9,088 nt of DNA from Cyclobacteriaceae bacterium (GTDB taxonomy: Bacteria; Bacteroidota; Bacteroidia; Cytophagales; Cyclobacteriaceae), in the NCBI GenBank assembly GCA_029880385.1, contig JAOUOM010000040.1, forward strand, positions 1 through 9,088, in the 5' to 3' direction. Made by a program: the position numbers and the translations under genes. A model generated the notes under the pieces. That model had not been told where the DNA came from, ran no database searches, and was given only the letters and a program-made list of their open reading frames with translations. Positions 1 to 6,613 of the stretch are shown piece by piece. Each line of letters begins with the position of its first letter. The stretch's first letter is position 1.

Positions 1-298
1 TTATTTCGATGCTGTAGGTACCTTCGTCGATGGTAAAGGCCACAGGCTGCTCGGGCAGGTTGCGGAGGGTTTCCAACAGGATTTTAGCCGGAATGGCTAT
101 TTTTCCATCTTCTTTTGATTCCACCTGCAGCTCCGTTATCATGGATGTCTGCAAGTCAGAAGCGGTCACTGTAAGGGTTCCATCTTGTATTTCGAACAGG
201 AAATTTTCCAGAATGGGCACGACCGGATTGGTGGTGATTACGCCATTGATGGCGGAAAGTTGTTTAAGCAAATAAGAAGAGGATACGATAAATTTCAT
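1..298 (-). CDS. dnaN: DNA polymerase III subunit beta (sliding clamp), N-terminal part; runs off the window
   Basis: The visible part is about 99 residues from the N-terminus, starting at the ATG at 298-296 and leaving the window at base 1. DnaN forms the ring-shaped dimeric clamp that holds the replicative polymerase on DNA. The sequence begins MKFIVSSSYLLKQLSAINGV, followed by a TNPVVPILENFLFEI stretch, TVTASDLQTSM, and later IPAKILLETLRNLPEQP. These are the hallmark segments of clamp domain 1 in Bacteroidota. Domains 2 and 3 and the C-terminus are not visible. It lies downstream of the DUF4340-like gene on the same strand, separated by 89 bases that carry a promoter-like -7 element and a DnaA-box match, so it is probably transcribed partly or mainly on its own. 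Identification is secure from family motifs. Confidence 0.94.
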   Translation of the reverse strand, partial: MKFIVSSSYLLKQLSAINGVITTNPVVPILENFLFEIQDGTLTVTASDLQTSMITELQVESKEDGKIAIPAKILLETLRNLPEQPVAFTIDEGTYSIEI

Positions 299-335
299 GC
301 TAGGTACTTTTTGTGTCCTTTTTTAAATCGGAAGC

Positions 336-343
336 CAAATTTA
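336..343 (-). promoter_or_regulatory. Putative dnaN promoter (-7 element TAAATTTG)
   Basis: Read on the minus strand, 343-336 is TAAATTTG, a perfect match to the Bacteroidota -7 consensus TAnnTTTG. It would put a transcription start near 329 and a leader of about 30 bases before the dnaN ATG. I see no convincing -33 TTG at the usual spacing. There is also no hairpin plus U-run between the upstream stop codon at 388 and this point, so read-through from the gld operon is possible as well. Confidence 0.45.
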
Positions 344-349
344 TACACA
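341..349 (+). promoter_or_regulatory. DnaA-box 9-mer upstream of dnaN
   Basis: Bases 341-349 read TTATACACA, a perfect match to the DnaA-box consensus TTATNCACA. It overlaps the -7 element of the putative dnaN promoter by three bases. Known biology: DnaA binds such boxes at origins and at promoters of replication genes. Inference: DnaA could repress or tune dnaN here. It is a single box, and a second perfect match occurs by chance inside a coding region of this window (5518-5526), so the call rests mainly on its position. Confidence 0.35.
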
Positions 350-387
350 AATCCTGACTTTTACCGGAAGCTTTTCCCCCTGGCCTG

Positions 388-1335
388 CTACTTTTCCTTG
401 TATGAAAAATCCTGACGTGCCTTTTGCAGCGATTTGAGCCTTCGGTCATCAAAAACCATGGGATCATTCGCCTGGTTTTTTACCGGCCTCAGGCGTGTTT
501 GAGGGTCTGCGGGGTAAAATCGCAGCACAATGGGCTCGGGATATTTGATGTCGTCGAGGGTAATTGTCCATTCAGGTTCCAAGGACATCAGGCTGTCAAA
601 AACAGGCATTTGGCCTTCACCAAACCATTCGTTTGCCTGAAAATATTCGAATTCATTGAGGTATTCAACCACGGCAGCCGAATCGATCACGGCCAGTTCG
701 TCGACCTGGTAAAATGAGTTGGAAAACCGGATGGTAAAGTCCTTGTCTGACGGAGAACCATAGGCAAATGTCAATTGCTGGATCGATCGCCAGTTGCCAT
801 CAAAGACCAGTCGGTCACGCCATTGATGCGTCGTGAGTTGAAAAATACTTCCCACATAATCGCGGTATCCGGGAATGGACACCTCATAACCTTCCGAGAG
901 ATCTGGCAGAAGAAAATACGTTCGCGTTAAGGTTGGGTTGCCGATCGAGATCAGATCAAGGGTGCCATCGTTGGTCTGGATGCTTACCCGAAATCCCTCA
1001 TCAATCCGGTTTTTGAGTTCTGCGATTGTCTTTGCACTGACTGGCCGGACTACCCTTACCCGGCTGAGCACGGCAAACAAAATCCTTCGCATTGATGGGT
1101 CTGTCGCGTATTGGTCATTGATTCGCCAGTTCGATTTTCTTGAAAACACATGCGTAAACCGTGTACTTTCTATTCTGATCTCACTGACCTGTGCGGTATC
1201 GGCTATCGAAAACATATCGGTTCGGTACCTGAGTTTTTGTCGTGGGGGGTCACTGAAAAACAGGTAGGCATTTGCAAGGGCAAGCCCCACAATGAGTACG
1301 GTCAATCCCAGAGTTTTAGTTTGCATGGCGGGCAT
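388..1335 (-). CDS. DUF4340-like membrane-anchored protein, last gene of the gld-type ABC transporter operon
   Basis: A 315-residue protein with one N-terminal membrane segment (about residues 8-27, LGLTVLIVGLALANAYLFF) and a long soluble, probably periplasmic, part. The soluble part resembles DUF4340: an early beta-rich unit with a 'SNWRINDQYATDPSMRRIL' segment (about 67-85), a form typical of that family, followed by 'VSIPGYRDYVGSIFQL'. No catalytic motif is visible. It overlaps the end of gldG by 20 bases if translation starts at 1335, or 11 bases if the second Met (codon 4, at 1326) is used, so the two are translationally coupled. DUF4340 proteins are known to occur beside GldG-like ABC auxiliary proteins, so I infer an accessory extracytoplasmic part of this transporter. 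The molecular function is unknown, and the DUF4340 assignment is by eye. Confidence 0.8.
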   Translation of the reverse strand: MPAMQTKTLGLTVLIVGLALANAYLFFSDPPRQKLRYRTDMFSIADTAQVSEIRIESTRFTHVFSRKSNWRINDQYATDPSMRRILFAVLSRVRVVRPVSAKTIAELKNRIDEGFRVSIQTNDGTLDLISIGNPTLTRTYFLLPDLSEGYEVSIPGYRDYVGSIFQLTTHQWRDRLVFDGNWRSIQQLTFAYGSPSDKDFTIRFSNSFYQVDELAVIDSAAVVEYLNEFEYFQANEWFGEGQMPVFDSLMSLEPEWTITLDDIKYPEPIVLRFYPADPQTRLRPVKNQANDPMVFDDRRLKSLQKARQDFSYKEK

Positions 1336-3007
1336 ATCGTTTGGTTCGGGCCAGGTATTTCAGACTACCAAATACAAGGATAAGGAGCAACGGGAGCGCC
1401 ACATTGAGCCAACGCCAGAAATTGGCTTCCTGCTTTACACGGGCTTTGTCCAGGGGCCTGATTTTTACTTCTTTGTTGCGTGCCAGCATCAGGCCATCCT
1501 CATCGGTGAGGTAGTTAAGTGCATTGATTAAAAAATCCTCGTTGGCATAGGTCGTCTGGCTGTAGGGATCCATGCCCATTGGCAGAGGCTTTTCTGTTTC
1601 CAGGTGAAAATCGTTACGAATAAAATCCCCGTCTGATACGACAATTACCTGAGCATCTGTGCCGTTTTCTATAAAAGTAGACCGGTCTGTTCCAGGTGGC
1701 GGAAAACGGTTGCGATACAATGACGTGAACTTTCCTTCCAGCAATACACCCAGCATGAAAATACCGGAGGTAAAGGCTTCCGGCCGGAGATTGTCTTGTA
1801 AATCATTGTATGAGACCTTTACAGGTGGTGCCAGGACTTTGGTATATTCACTCGTCAAAAACAAGGGTGTTTTCCGGATGCCCGTCGCTTTTACGGTATC
1901 CATGGTAGAGGCAAACTGAAAGTAGGTAGCATCCAACTGACTAACAAGCGGATGATTTCCATAGCGGGAAATGATCGGAAAATAGGGCCAAGGGAGCAGT
2001 TCGATTCGGGGCTGATCACCTACGCTGCCTGTATATACGGGTGTAGAGCCGCAATTCACGTCCACGACAAAATTTTGGTTCAGCCGAATTCCATACCGGA
2101 ATAGTAAATCCTCCAGGTTGGTAGTGTATGGGATGGCTACAGTTCCTTCACCACCGGCTTCACTCATATTTACACTCAATGCGTCAAGGAACACCATTAA
2201 TTTGCCCCCTCTCATGACGTACTGGTCGAGCAGGTATTTTTCCATCTCCGAAAAACGTTCGGTTGGTTTTGACAATACGATCACGTCATAGCCCGACAGC
2301 AGGGTACGTCGCTCAGGAAGGTTGATGCGGTAAAGATCGTACGATTGAAGGATGGCATTGGTAAAACCGGCCAGCTGTGTGGAATCCGGTTCCCCATGAC
2401 CGGTGACGAGCCCGATTTTTTTTCGTCCGGGCGATTTTAATCGTTCGATTGCATGGATAAGTTCGTATTCGAGCCCTTCCACTGATTGATTGAGCATTTC
2501 ATCAATGGAAATGGCGCGGTTGCTTTTTAGTAACGAAATGCCTGCTTCCTGATCCTGAAAACTCATGATGGCCCCGGGAAAAATCAGTTTTTCTGACTTT
2601 TGGCCATTTTTGGTATAGGCGACATTTGACGGTTGCAGGCCTTTTTCGATCAGGCTTCTGTAAAACTGGTTGCGTGCCTGACTGCTGCCTGCCACCGATG
2701 GGTCAGAAAAACGATAATGAAGGTTGTTGCCAGCATATAGGCTGAATAGTTCCAGTGTCCTGCGTATTTCATTTTGGAACCGCTTGAAGTTTGCCGGAAG
2801 TTCACCCTCCAGGTAAACCTCTATGGTAACCGGTGATTCCAGGCGGCTGAGTATGGCCTTGGTAGCAGGATGAAGTGTGAAACGTTTTTCCTCTGTCAGG
2901 TCAATGACGGTCAGGTAGCGGTGAGCAAGTTGGTTGGCGAAGAGGATTGCCAGGATGCCGGCAATCAATACCAATACCGGGTATGATTTTTTTGTTGAAA
3001 TTTTCAT
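1316..3007 (-). CDS. gldG: GldG-family auxiliary protein of a gliding-associated ABC transporter
   Basis: A 563-residue membrane protein with an N-terminal membrane segment (about 9-28) and a C-terminal one (about 534-552), leaving a large extracytoplasmic domain of the ABC_transp_aux type. Family landmarks are DLTEEKRFTL just after the first membrane segment (36-45), VTGHGEPD (201-208), and a C-terminal ANEDFLINALNYLTDEDG stretch with EVKIRPLDKARV (about 488-524). GldG works with GldF and GldA in an ABC transporter needed for gliding in Flavobacterium johnsoniae. Its substrate is not known, and many non-gliding Bacteroidota also carry the genes, so motility cannot be concluded from this window. 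Its ATG overlaps the gldF stop in an ATGA (3007-3004), and its own end overlaps the DUF4340-like gene. The length is normal for the family. Confidence 0.9.
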   Translation of the reverse strand: MKISTKKSYPVLVLIAGILAILFANQLAHRYLTVIDLTEEKRFTLHPATKAILSRLESPVTIEVYLEGELPANFKRFQNEIRRTLELFSLYAGNNLHYRFSDPSVAGSSQARNQFYRSLIEKGLQPSNVAYTKNGQKSEKLIFPGAIMSFQDQEAGISLLKSNRAISIDEMLNQSVEGLEYELIHAIERLKSPGRKKIGLVTGHGEPDSTQLAGFTNAILQSYDLYRINLPERRTLLSGYDVIVLSKPTERFSEMEKYLLDQYVMRGGKLMVFLDALSVNMSEAGGEGTVAIPYTTNLEDLLFRYGIRLNQNFVVDVNCGSTPVYTGSVGDQPRIELLPWPYFPIISRYGNHPLVSQLDATYFQFASTMDTVKATGIRKTPLFLTSEYTKVLAPPVKVSYNDLQDNLRPEAFTSGIFMLGVLLEGKFTSLYRNRFPPPGTDRSTFIENGTDAQVIVVSDGDFIRNDFHLETEKPLPMGMDPYSQTTYANEDFLINALNYLTDEDGLMLARNKEVKIRPLDKARVKQEANFWRWLNVALPLLLILVFGSLKYLARTKRYARHAN

Positions 3008-3729
3008 CGTTTGGCCTCCAACACGTAGTGAGTGAATAGTAAAAACAAACCGATGTACCCAAAGAAGTACGTAATATCCCGCATGTCCAGTACCCCCTTG
3101 CTGATGGAAGTGTAATGAATCATAATCCCAAATTGATCAAGGTAATAGGCCCATGTGCCCCAAACGTCGATGGATGCCAGTGACCCAAAGCCCTGATAGG
3201 TGATAAAGCAGAGAAAGGATGCGAGGACAAACGATACGATCTGGTTTTCGGTGATAGCCGAGCTGAAGATACCTATGGATACAAATCCACCCCCCAGCAA
3301 AATAAGCCCGAGGTATGAGCCTGTAATACCTGAAATGTCCAGATTGCCGGGAGGGTTGCCCAGTAGATAGAGCGAATAAAAATAGATGGATGTAGGCAAC
3401 AAGGAAAAAAGAATGAGTGCAAAGCTCGCCAGGTACTTGCCCAGGATTATTTCCCATGGACGAAAGGGGAGGGTGTACAGGAGTTCAAGGGTACCGTTTC
3501 TTTTTTCTTCGGCAAAGGATCGCATGGTAATGGCGGGTACCAGAAACATAAATACGTATGGCCCGATGGAAAAGACGGGTTCCATGGTAGCAAATCCATA
3601 GTCCAGTATGTTGGTGTCGGGAAATACCCACATGATTAGGCTGACAGCTACCAAAAAGACCCCAATGGCCACATATGCGATCAGGGAATTGAGAAATTCA
3701 TGGATTTCTTTGATCATGAGCGTCATCAT
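3004..3729 (-). CDS. gldF: GldF-type ABC-2 family transporter permease
   Basis: A 241-residue integral inner-membrane protein with six predicted membrane segments, the first at about 16-36 and the last in the C-terminal 25 residues (ITYFFGYIGLFLLFTHYVLE). The cytoplasmic coupling stretch MRSFAEEKRNGTLELL (69-84), followed by a PFRPWEIILGKYLAS segment (88-102), is characteristic of ABC-2 permeases and closely resembles GldF. It should form the channel half of the transporter driven by the GldA ATPase encoded just upstream. It overlaps gldA and gldG by four bases on each side (ATGA at 3729-3726 and 3007-3004), the pattern of tightly coupled subunits of one complex. The start at 3729 is chosen because of this overlap; another Met lies immediately after it and one more at codon 5. 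Confidence 0.9.
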   Translation of the reverse strand: MMTLMIKEIHEFLNSLIAYVAIGVFLVAVSLIMWVFPDTNILDYGFATMEPVFSIGPYVFMFLVPAITMRSFAEEKRNGTLELLYTLPFRPWEIILGKYLASFALILFSLLPTSIYFYSLYLLGNPPGNLDISGITGSYLGLILLGGGFVSIGIFSSAITENQIVSFVLASFLCFITYQGFGSLASIDVWGTWAYYLDQFGIMIHYTSISKGVLDMRDITYFFGYIGLFLLFTHYVLEAKR

Positions 3730-4649
3730 ACGGCTTTTTCATTTTGGGTGAGCGATTTGAATATCTCTTCCAGGCTTCCTCCTGTGTTTTTTAAGGAAAC
3801 CAAGGGGAGGGAATGGTCTGCCGTGAACTTAAGAAGTTCATTTTTGATCCCTGTACGGTTCGAAGAAATCACATAGGTGTGTGAATGGGATTTTTCAACC
3901 TGATAGTCATTTTCCAGTTGCTCCAAAATAGAAGGGGACAGGTCTTTTTCAAAAACCATCTCCACACGATGGGTGTCTGCCGAAACATTTTTCAGTTCAT
4001 CCAGTGATTTGTCGGCAACCAGTTTTCCCCGGTTGATCAGTACGACCTTATCGCAGAGTGCTTCCACTTCCTGCATGATGTGGGTCGACAGGATTACGGT
4101 TTTGTCTTTGCTAATGGTTTTTATTACGTTTCGTATTTCCAGAATCTGGTTTGGATCCAGGCCGGTAGTCGGTTCGTCCAGTATCAGTACCGGAGGGTCT
4201 GACAAGAGTGCTTTGGCCAGTCCCACCCGTTGACGGTATCCCTTTGACAACATCCTTATTTTTTTATGTTGTTCGGACGGAAGCCCGCAGAGCTCGATGA
4301 TTTCACGGATTTTGACAGCTTGTGTATGACGCGCCATACCATATGACCGGGCGATAAATTTCAGGAATTCCACTACATACATATCGAGGTAGAGTGGGTT
4401 GTGTTCGGGAAGGTAGCCGATCATTTTTTTCACCTCAAGCGGGTGCTGGCTGACCGAAATCCCTTCCACCTTTACCTCGCCTCCCGATGGTGACAGATAT
4501 CCAGTGGCAATTTTCATTGTGGTGGATTTTCCTGCACCATTAGGCCCTAGAAAACCCGTGATCATACCTTTTTGAGCTTCAAACGTGACATCATCCACGG
4601 CTTTTTGATGGCCATATAATTTTGTTAATCCTATTACCTGTACCGACAT
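3726..4649 (-). CDS. gldA: GldA-type ABC transporter ATP-binding protein
   Basis: A 307-residue ABC ATPase. Visible motifs are Walker A GPNGAGKST (35-43), the GYLPEHNPLYLDMYV segment (78-92) where the usual Q-loop Gln is Glu, the signature LSKGYRQRVGLA (134-145), Walker B VLILDE (154-159) with a DPNQ D-loop region, and the H-loop His at 190 in STHIMQEVEALCD. The LPEHNPLY and LSKGYRQRVGLA forms are typical of GldA. The last 80 or so residues form the extra C-terminal domain common in this subfamily. It energises the GldF permease. In F. johnsoniae gldA lies apart from gldFG, whereas here it leads the same operon. A perfect -7 element lies just upstream of the ATG, giving a very short leader. 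Confidence 0.9.
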   Translation of the reverse strand: MSVQVIGLTKLYGHQKAVDDVTFEAQKGMITGFLGPNGAGKSTTMKIATGYLSPSGGEVKVEGISVSQHPLEVKKMIGYLPEHNPLYLDMYVVEFLKFIARSYGMARHTQAVKIREIIELCGLPSEQHKKIRMLSKGYRQRVGLAKALLSDPPVLILDEPTTGLDPNQILEIRNVIKTISKDKTVILSTHIMQEVEALCDKVVLINRGKLVADKSLDELKNVSADTHRVEMVFEKDLSPSILEQLENDYQVEKSHSHTYVISSNRTGIKNELLKFTADHSLPLVSLKNTGGSLEEIFKSLTQNEKAV

Positions 4650-4663
4650 TTAGGTGTTTTTTT

Positions 4664-4671
4664 CAAATTTA
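4664..4671 (-). promoter_or_regulatory. Putative promoter of the gldA-gldF-gldG-DUF4340 operon (-7 TAAATTTG)
   Basis: On the minus strand 4671-4664 reads TAAATTTG, a perfect TAnnTTTG match. The expected transcription start, about seven bases downstream, would leave only about 8-10 bases before the gldA ATG at 4649, a near-leaderless transcript. The -33 region has no clear TTG (a CTG sits about 17 bases upstream), so this is a one-element call. Confidence 0.45.
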
Positions 4672-4683
4672 AAAGTTCAGGGC

Positions 4684-4713
4684 TGAAGCAGATATAAAAA
4701 GTCATCTGCTTTA
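4684..4713. repeat. Inverted repeat in the divergent gap between gldA and the lipid A deacylase-like gene
   Basis: AAGCAGAT (4686-4693) and ATCTGCTT (4704-4711) are perfect 8-bp inverted arms around a 10-base AT-rich spacer. One G-U pair and one T-A pair extend the stem to 4684/4713. It lies upstream of both divergent genes. It may be an operator for a dimeric regulator or a simple hairpin. There is no U-run after it, so it is not a normal terminator. Confidence 0.5.
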
Positions 4714-4732
4714 CAGACTGCCGTAACTAATG

Positions 4733-4740
4733 CATTTTTG
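4733..4740 (+). promoter_or_regulatory. Possible promoter of the lipid A deacylase-like gene (-7 CATTTTTG)
   Basis: CATTTTTG matches the TAnnTTTG consensus at all but the first base, with a TTT (4710-4712) twenty bases upstream as a weak -33. A start near 4747 would leave about 16 bases before the ATG at 4763. It would exclude the alternative ATG at 4730, which lies upstream of that point. This is weak evidence. Confidence 0.25.
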
Positions 4741-4762
4741 TAAATTGACAATACATGCACGA

Positions 4763-5866
4763 ATGATTTTTCCTTTCCGTTTACTGAACGCAATATTGAT
4801 CTATTTTATTTTCCTGCACAAACCCTTTGCGCAGGGGGTGCCGGATGCATTTGCGTTTGATGCGGGCGTGGTAGCCTTCAAAGGGTATATTTCACCGCAT
4901 AGCAGTGATGTCTACCATCTGATGTATGGCCATCCAACGGGCGTAGAGCTGTTTTTCAACAAGCATACGCAGGGCCAAAAATCCTGGCATCAGCGCTATA
5001 ATTTCCCCGCCTATGGTTTTTCCCTGTCCCGTATCAATACGCACATGGATCCGACAGGTGTCTTATTATATGGCCTCTCGTATATGGAGTTCCACCTGGT
5101 TCGGCGACCGATCGGGAGTGTGGTGATCCGTGCAGCTACCGGGTTTACCTATTCCAATCACCCATACGATCGGGAGGATAACCACCTCAATAATATGATT
5201 TCGAGTACGCTTACCTATAATATGCAGGGTAGGTTTGGTTTTAAACTAAACGTAACGGATCATTTGTACCTGTATCCCACGATTATGATTAGTCATGCGT
5301 CTAACGGGTCGTATAAACTGCCAAACGGCGGAATAAATATTATTAGTGCCAATATCGGAATGGGATATCAGTTTGGGTCGGCTCCGGTTGTTCATCAGAT
5401 GGAGGATGCCGGAAAATTGGATCGTAAGGCTCACCTTAATCTTGCCGTGAGTGGGGCAGGAAAAGAACTTTACCCGACAGGGGGGCCAAAATATGGCTTT
5501 TTCACTATTCGGGCATTTGTGGATAAACCTGTAAGCCATGTAAGCCGGCTAACGACAGGGCTCGATTTTCTCTTTAACCGATCATTGATTGAAGAAATCA
5601 GAAGGGATCCCCGGGTGTATGGCCCAATTGATTACAAACGAATTGGCTGGGTGGCAGGCCACGAACTGGTTGTTTCGAAGATTAGTGTGGTGACTCAGGT
5701 AGGTTATTACATTTATCGGCCGTACCGAGGCGATCAGGACTTCAATTTGTACCAGCGATATGGATTGCGCTGGAATTTTAATGAAAACGTATATTTTACA
5801 ACACTGCTCAAAACCCACCGGGCCAGGGCAGATACATTTGACTTTGGTATAGGATGGCGTTTGTAA
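4763..5866 (+). CDS. PagL-like outer-membrane lipid A deacylase / acyloxyacyl hydrolase family protein
   Basis: A 367-residue secreted protein. I chose the ATG at 4763 over the one at 4730 because it gives a clean signal peptide (MIFPFR, then LLNAILIYFIFL, then KPFAQ) directly at the N-terminus. The longer form adds 11 polar residues. The diagnostic motif is HASNGSYKLPNGGIN at residues 178-192. It matches the PagL core H-x-S-N-(x6)-N-x-G, with catalytic His (178) and Ser (180). PagL enzymes are outer-membrane beta-barrels that remove an acyl chain from lipid A. The position of the third catalytic residue, Glu in Pseudomonas PagL, is Asn here (192). The protein is about twice the size of PagL, with extra barrel-like strands ending in FDFGIGWRL, as in other Bacteroidota homologues. 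The next gene overlaps its end by 13 bases. Family membership is likely; activity is unproven. Confidence 0.78.
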   Translation: MIFPFRLLNAILIYFIFLHKPFAQGVPDAFAFDAGVVAFKGYISPHSSDVYHLMYGHPTGVELFFNKHTQGQKSWHQRYNFPAYGFSLSRINTHMDPTGVLLYGLSYMEFHLVRRPIGSVVIRAATGFTYSNHPYDREDNHLNNMISSTLTYNMQGRFGFKLNVTDHLYLYPTIMISHASNGSYKLPNGGINIISANIGMGYQFGSAPVVHQMEDAGKLDRKAHLNLAVSGAGKELYPTGGPKYGFFTIRAFVDKPVSHVSRLTTGLDFLFNRSLIEEIRRDPRVYGPIDYKRIGWVAGHELVVSKISVVTQVGYYIYRPYRGDQDFNLYQRYGLRWNFNENVYFTTLLKTHRARADTFDFGIGWRL

Positions 5867-6600
5867 GGCATTTAGTTAGTTACTGTATCATTGGTTTTGT
5901 CCTGTTTTCCTGTGCCAGGGAAGAGGCGTGGGACTGTGTGCAGGCAGCAGGGGAGCGAACAATTGTGGATGTACCCTTCGATACCACAATTCTGAATATC
6001 AAGTTATACGATGATGTAAGCCTGGTACTGCATCCTGGCACGGTACAACGATTTGAATTACATACACGTGAGACAATAGTTCCTTCTGTTCAGTTCCGTC
6101 TTGATTCGGGTTTTTTGCACATTCATAACCAGATAAAATGCAGATGGGCACGGGAATCAAAAAACGTTGAGGTTCATTTGTACACCCCTGTTTTACGACG
6201 GGTTGAAAATTGGGGATATGGCGATATCCGAAGTGCCGATACTCTTCATTTCCCATTCAACGTGCTTATTTATATTCCGACGACCATCGATCTGAAGATG
6301 AATGCGCCAGCACTGGGCATGGAATTGTATCAGTTGGCAGATGTGAAGCTAGCGGGACGTGTCGGTTCATTGGATATCTATATTAATGATGGAAGAGATG
6401 CGATTGTCGATGCAAAATCACTACATGTTACCACCGCAAATATAGCGCATGCCGGATATAATGACATACACCTAAATGTATCAGATAAAATCCGCACATA
6501 TATCTGGGGATCAGGAAATATTTTACTTTATCAAAGGCCGACAGAGATTGTAGAGGTGGAACATACCGGAACAGGCAAGATCATTGTTGTGGGAGAATAA
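5854..6600 (+). CDS. DUF2807 (head GIN domain) lipoprotein
   Basis: A 248-residue predicted lipoprotein. The signal sequence (residues 1-19, hydrophobic YCIIGFVLFS) ends at a lipobox-like LFSC with the lipidated Cys at 20. The next residues are AREEA, a charged stretch similar to the lipoprotein surface-export signals of Bacteroidota, so surface exposure is possible. The rest is a repetitive beta-rich domain of the DUF2807 type, with segments such as NIKLYDDVSLVLHPG (48-62) and repeated 'GYGDI', 'GYNDIHLNVSD' and 'GSGNILLY' turns, consistent with a right-handed beta-helix. Cys28 and Cys96 could form a disulfide. The ATG lies inside the end of the PagL-like gene (13-base overlap), so translation is probably coupled. 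The precise role of the family is unknown; an adhesin or cell-envelope role has been suggested for GIN-domain proteins. Confidence 0.8.
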   Translation: MAFVRHLVSYCIIGFVLFSCAREEAWDCVQAAGERTIVDVPFDTTILNIKLYDDVSLVLHPGTVQRFELHTRETIVPSVQFRLDSGFLHIHNQIKCRWARESKNVEVHLYTPVLRRVENWGYGDIRSADTLHFPFNVLIYIPTTIDLKMNAPALGMELYQLADVKLAGRVGSLDIYINDGRDAIVDAKSLHVTTANIAHAGYNDIHLNVSDKIRTYIWGSGNILLYQRPTEIVEVEHTGTGKIIVVGE

Positions 6601-6613
6601 AACGAGCAAAAAG

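Noticed and set aside
344..387. Terminator between the DUF4340-like gene and dnaN
   Set aside because: The only hairpin is GGAA/TTCC with a short loop and no U-run.
938..1267. Open frame antisense to the DUF4340-like gene
   Set aside because: It shows no recognisable domain or start signal, and the minus-strand frame has clear family features.
1659..1919. Open frame antisense to gldG
   Set aside because: There is no signal peptide, domain or promoter, and it is fully inside a conserved gene.
3137..3457. Second open frame within gldF on the same strand
   Set aside because: It is a shifted reading of the permease sequence with no family motif; GldF itself is intact and overlaps both neighbours as expected.
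5518..5526. Perfect DnaA-box match TGTGGATAA (complement TTATCCACA)
   Set aside because: It lies inside the PagL-like coding sequence, alone, with no other boxes or AT-rich unwinding region nearby; such a 9-mer is expected by chance in a window of this size about a quarter of the time or more.
6584..6613. Upstream ATG as start of the FMN reductase
   Set aside because: It overlaps the DUF2807 gene and adds ten polar residues before the first beta strand, whereas family members begin right at that strand.
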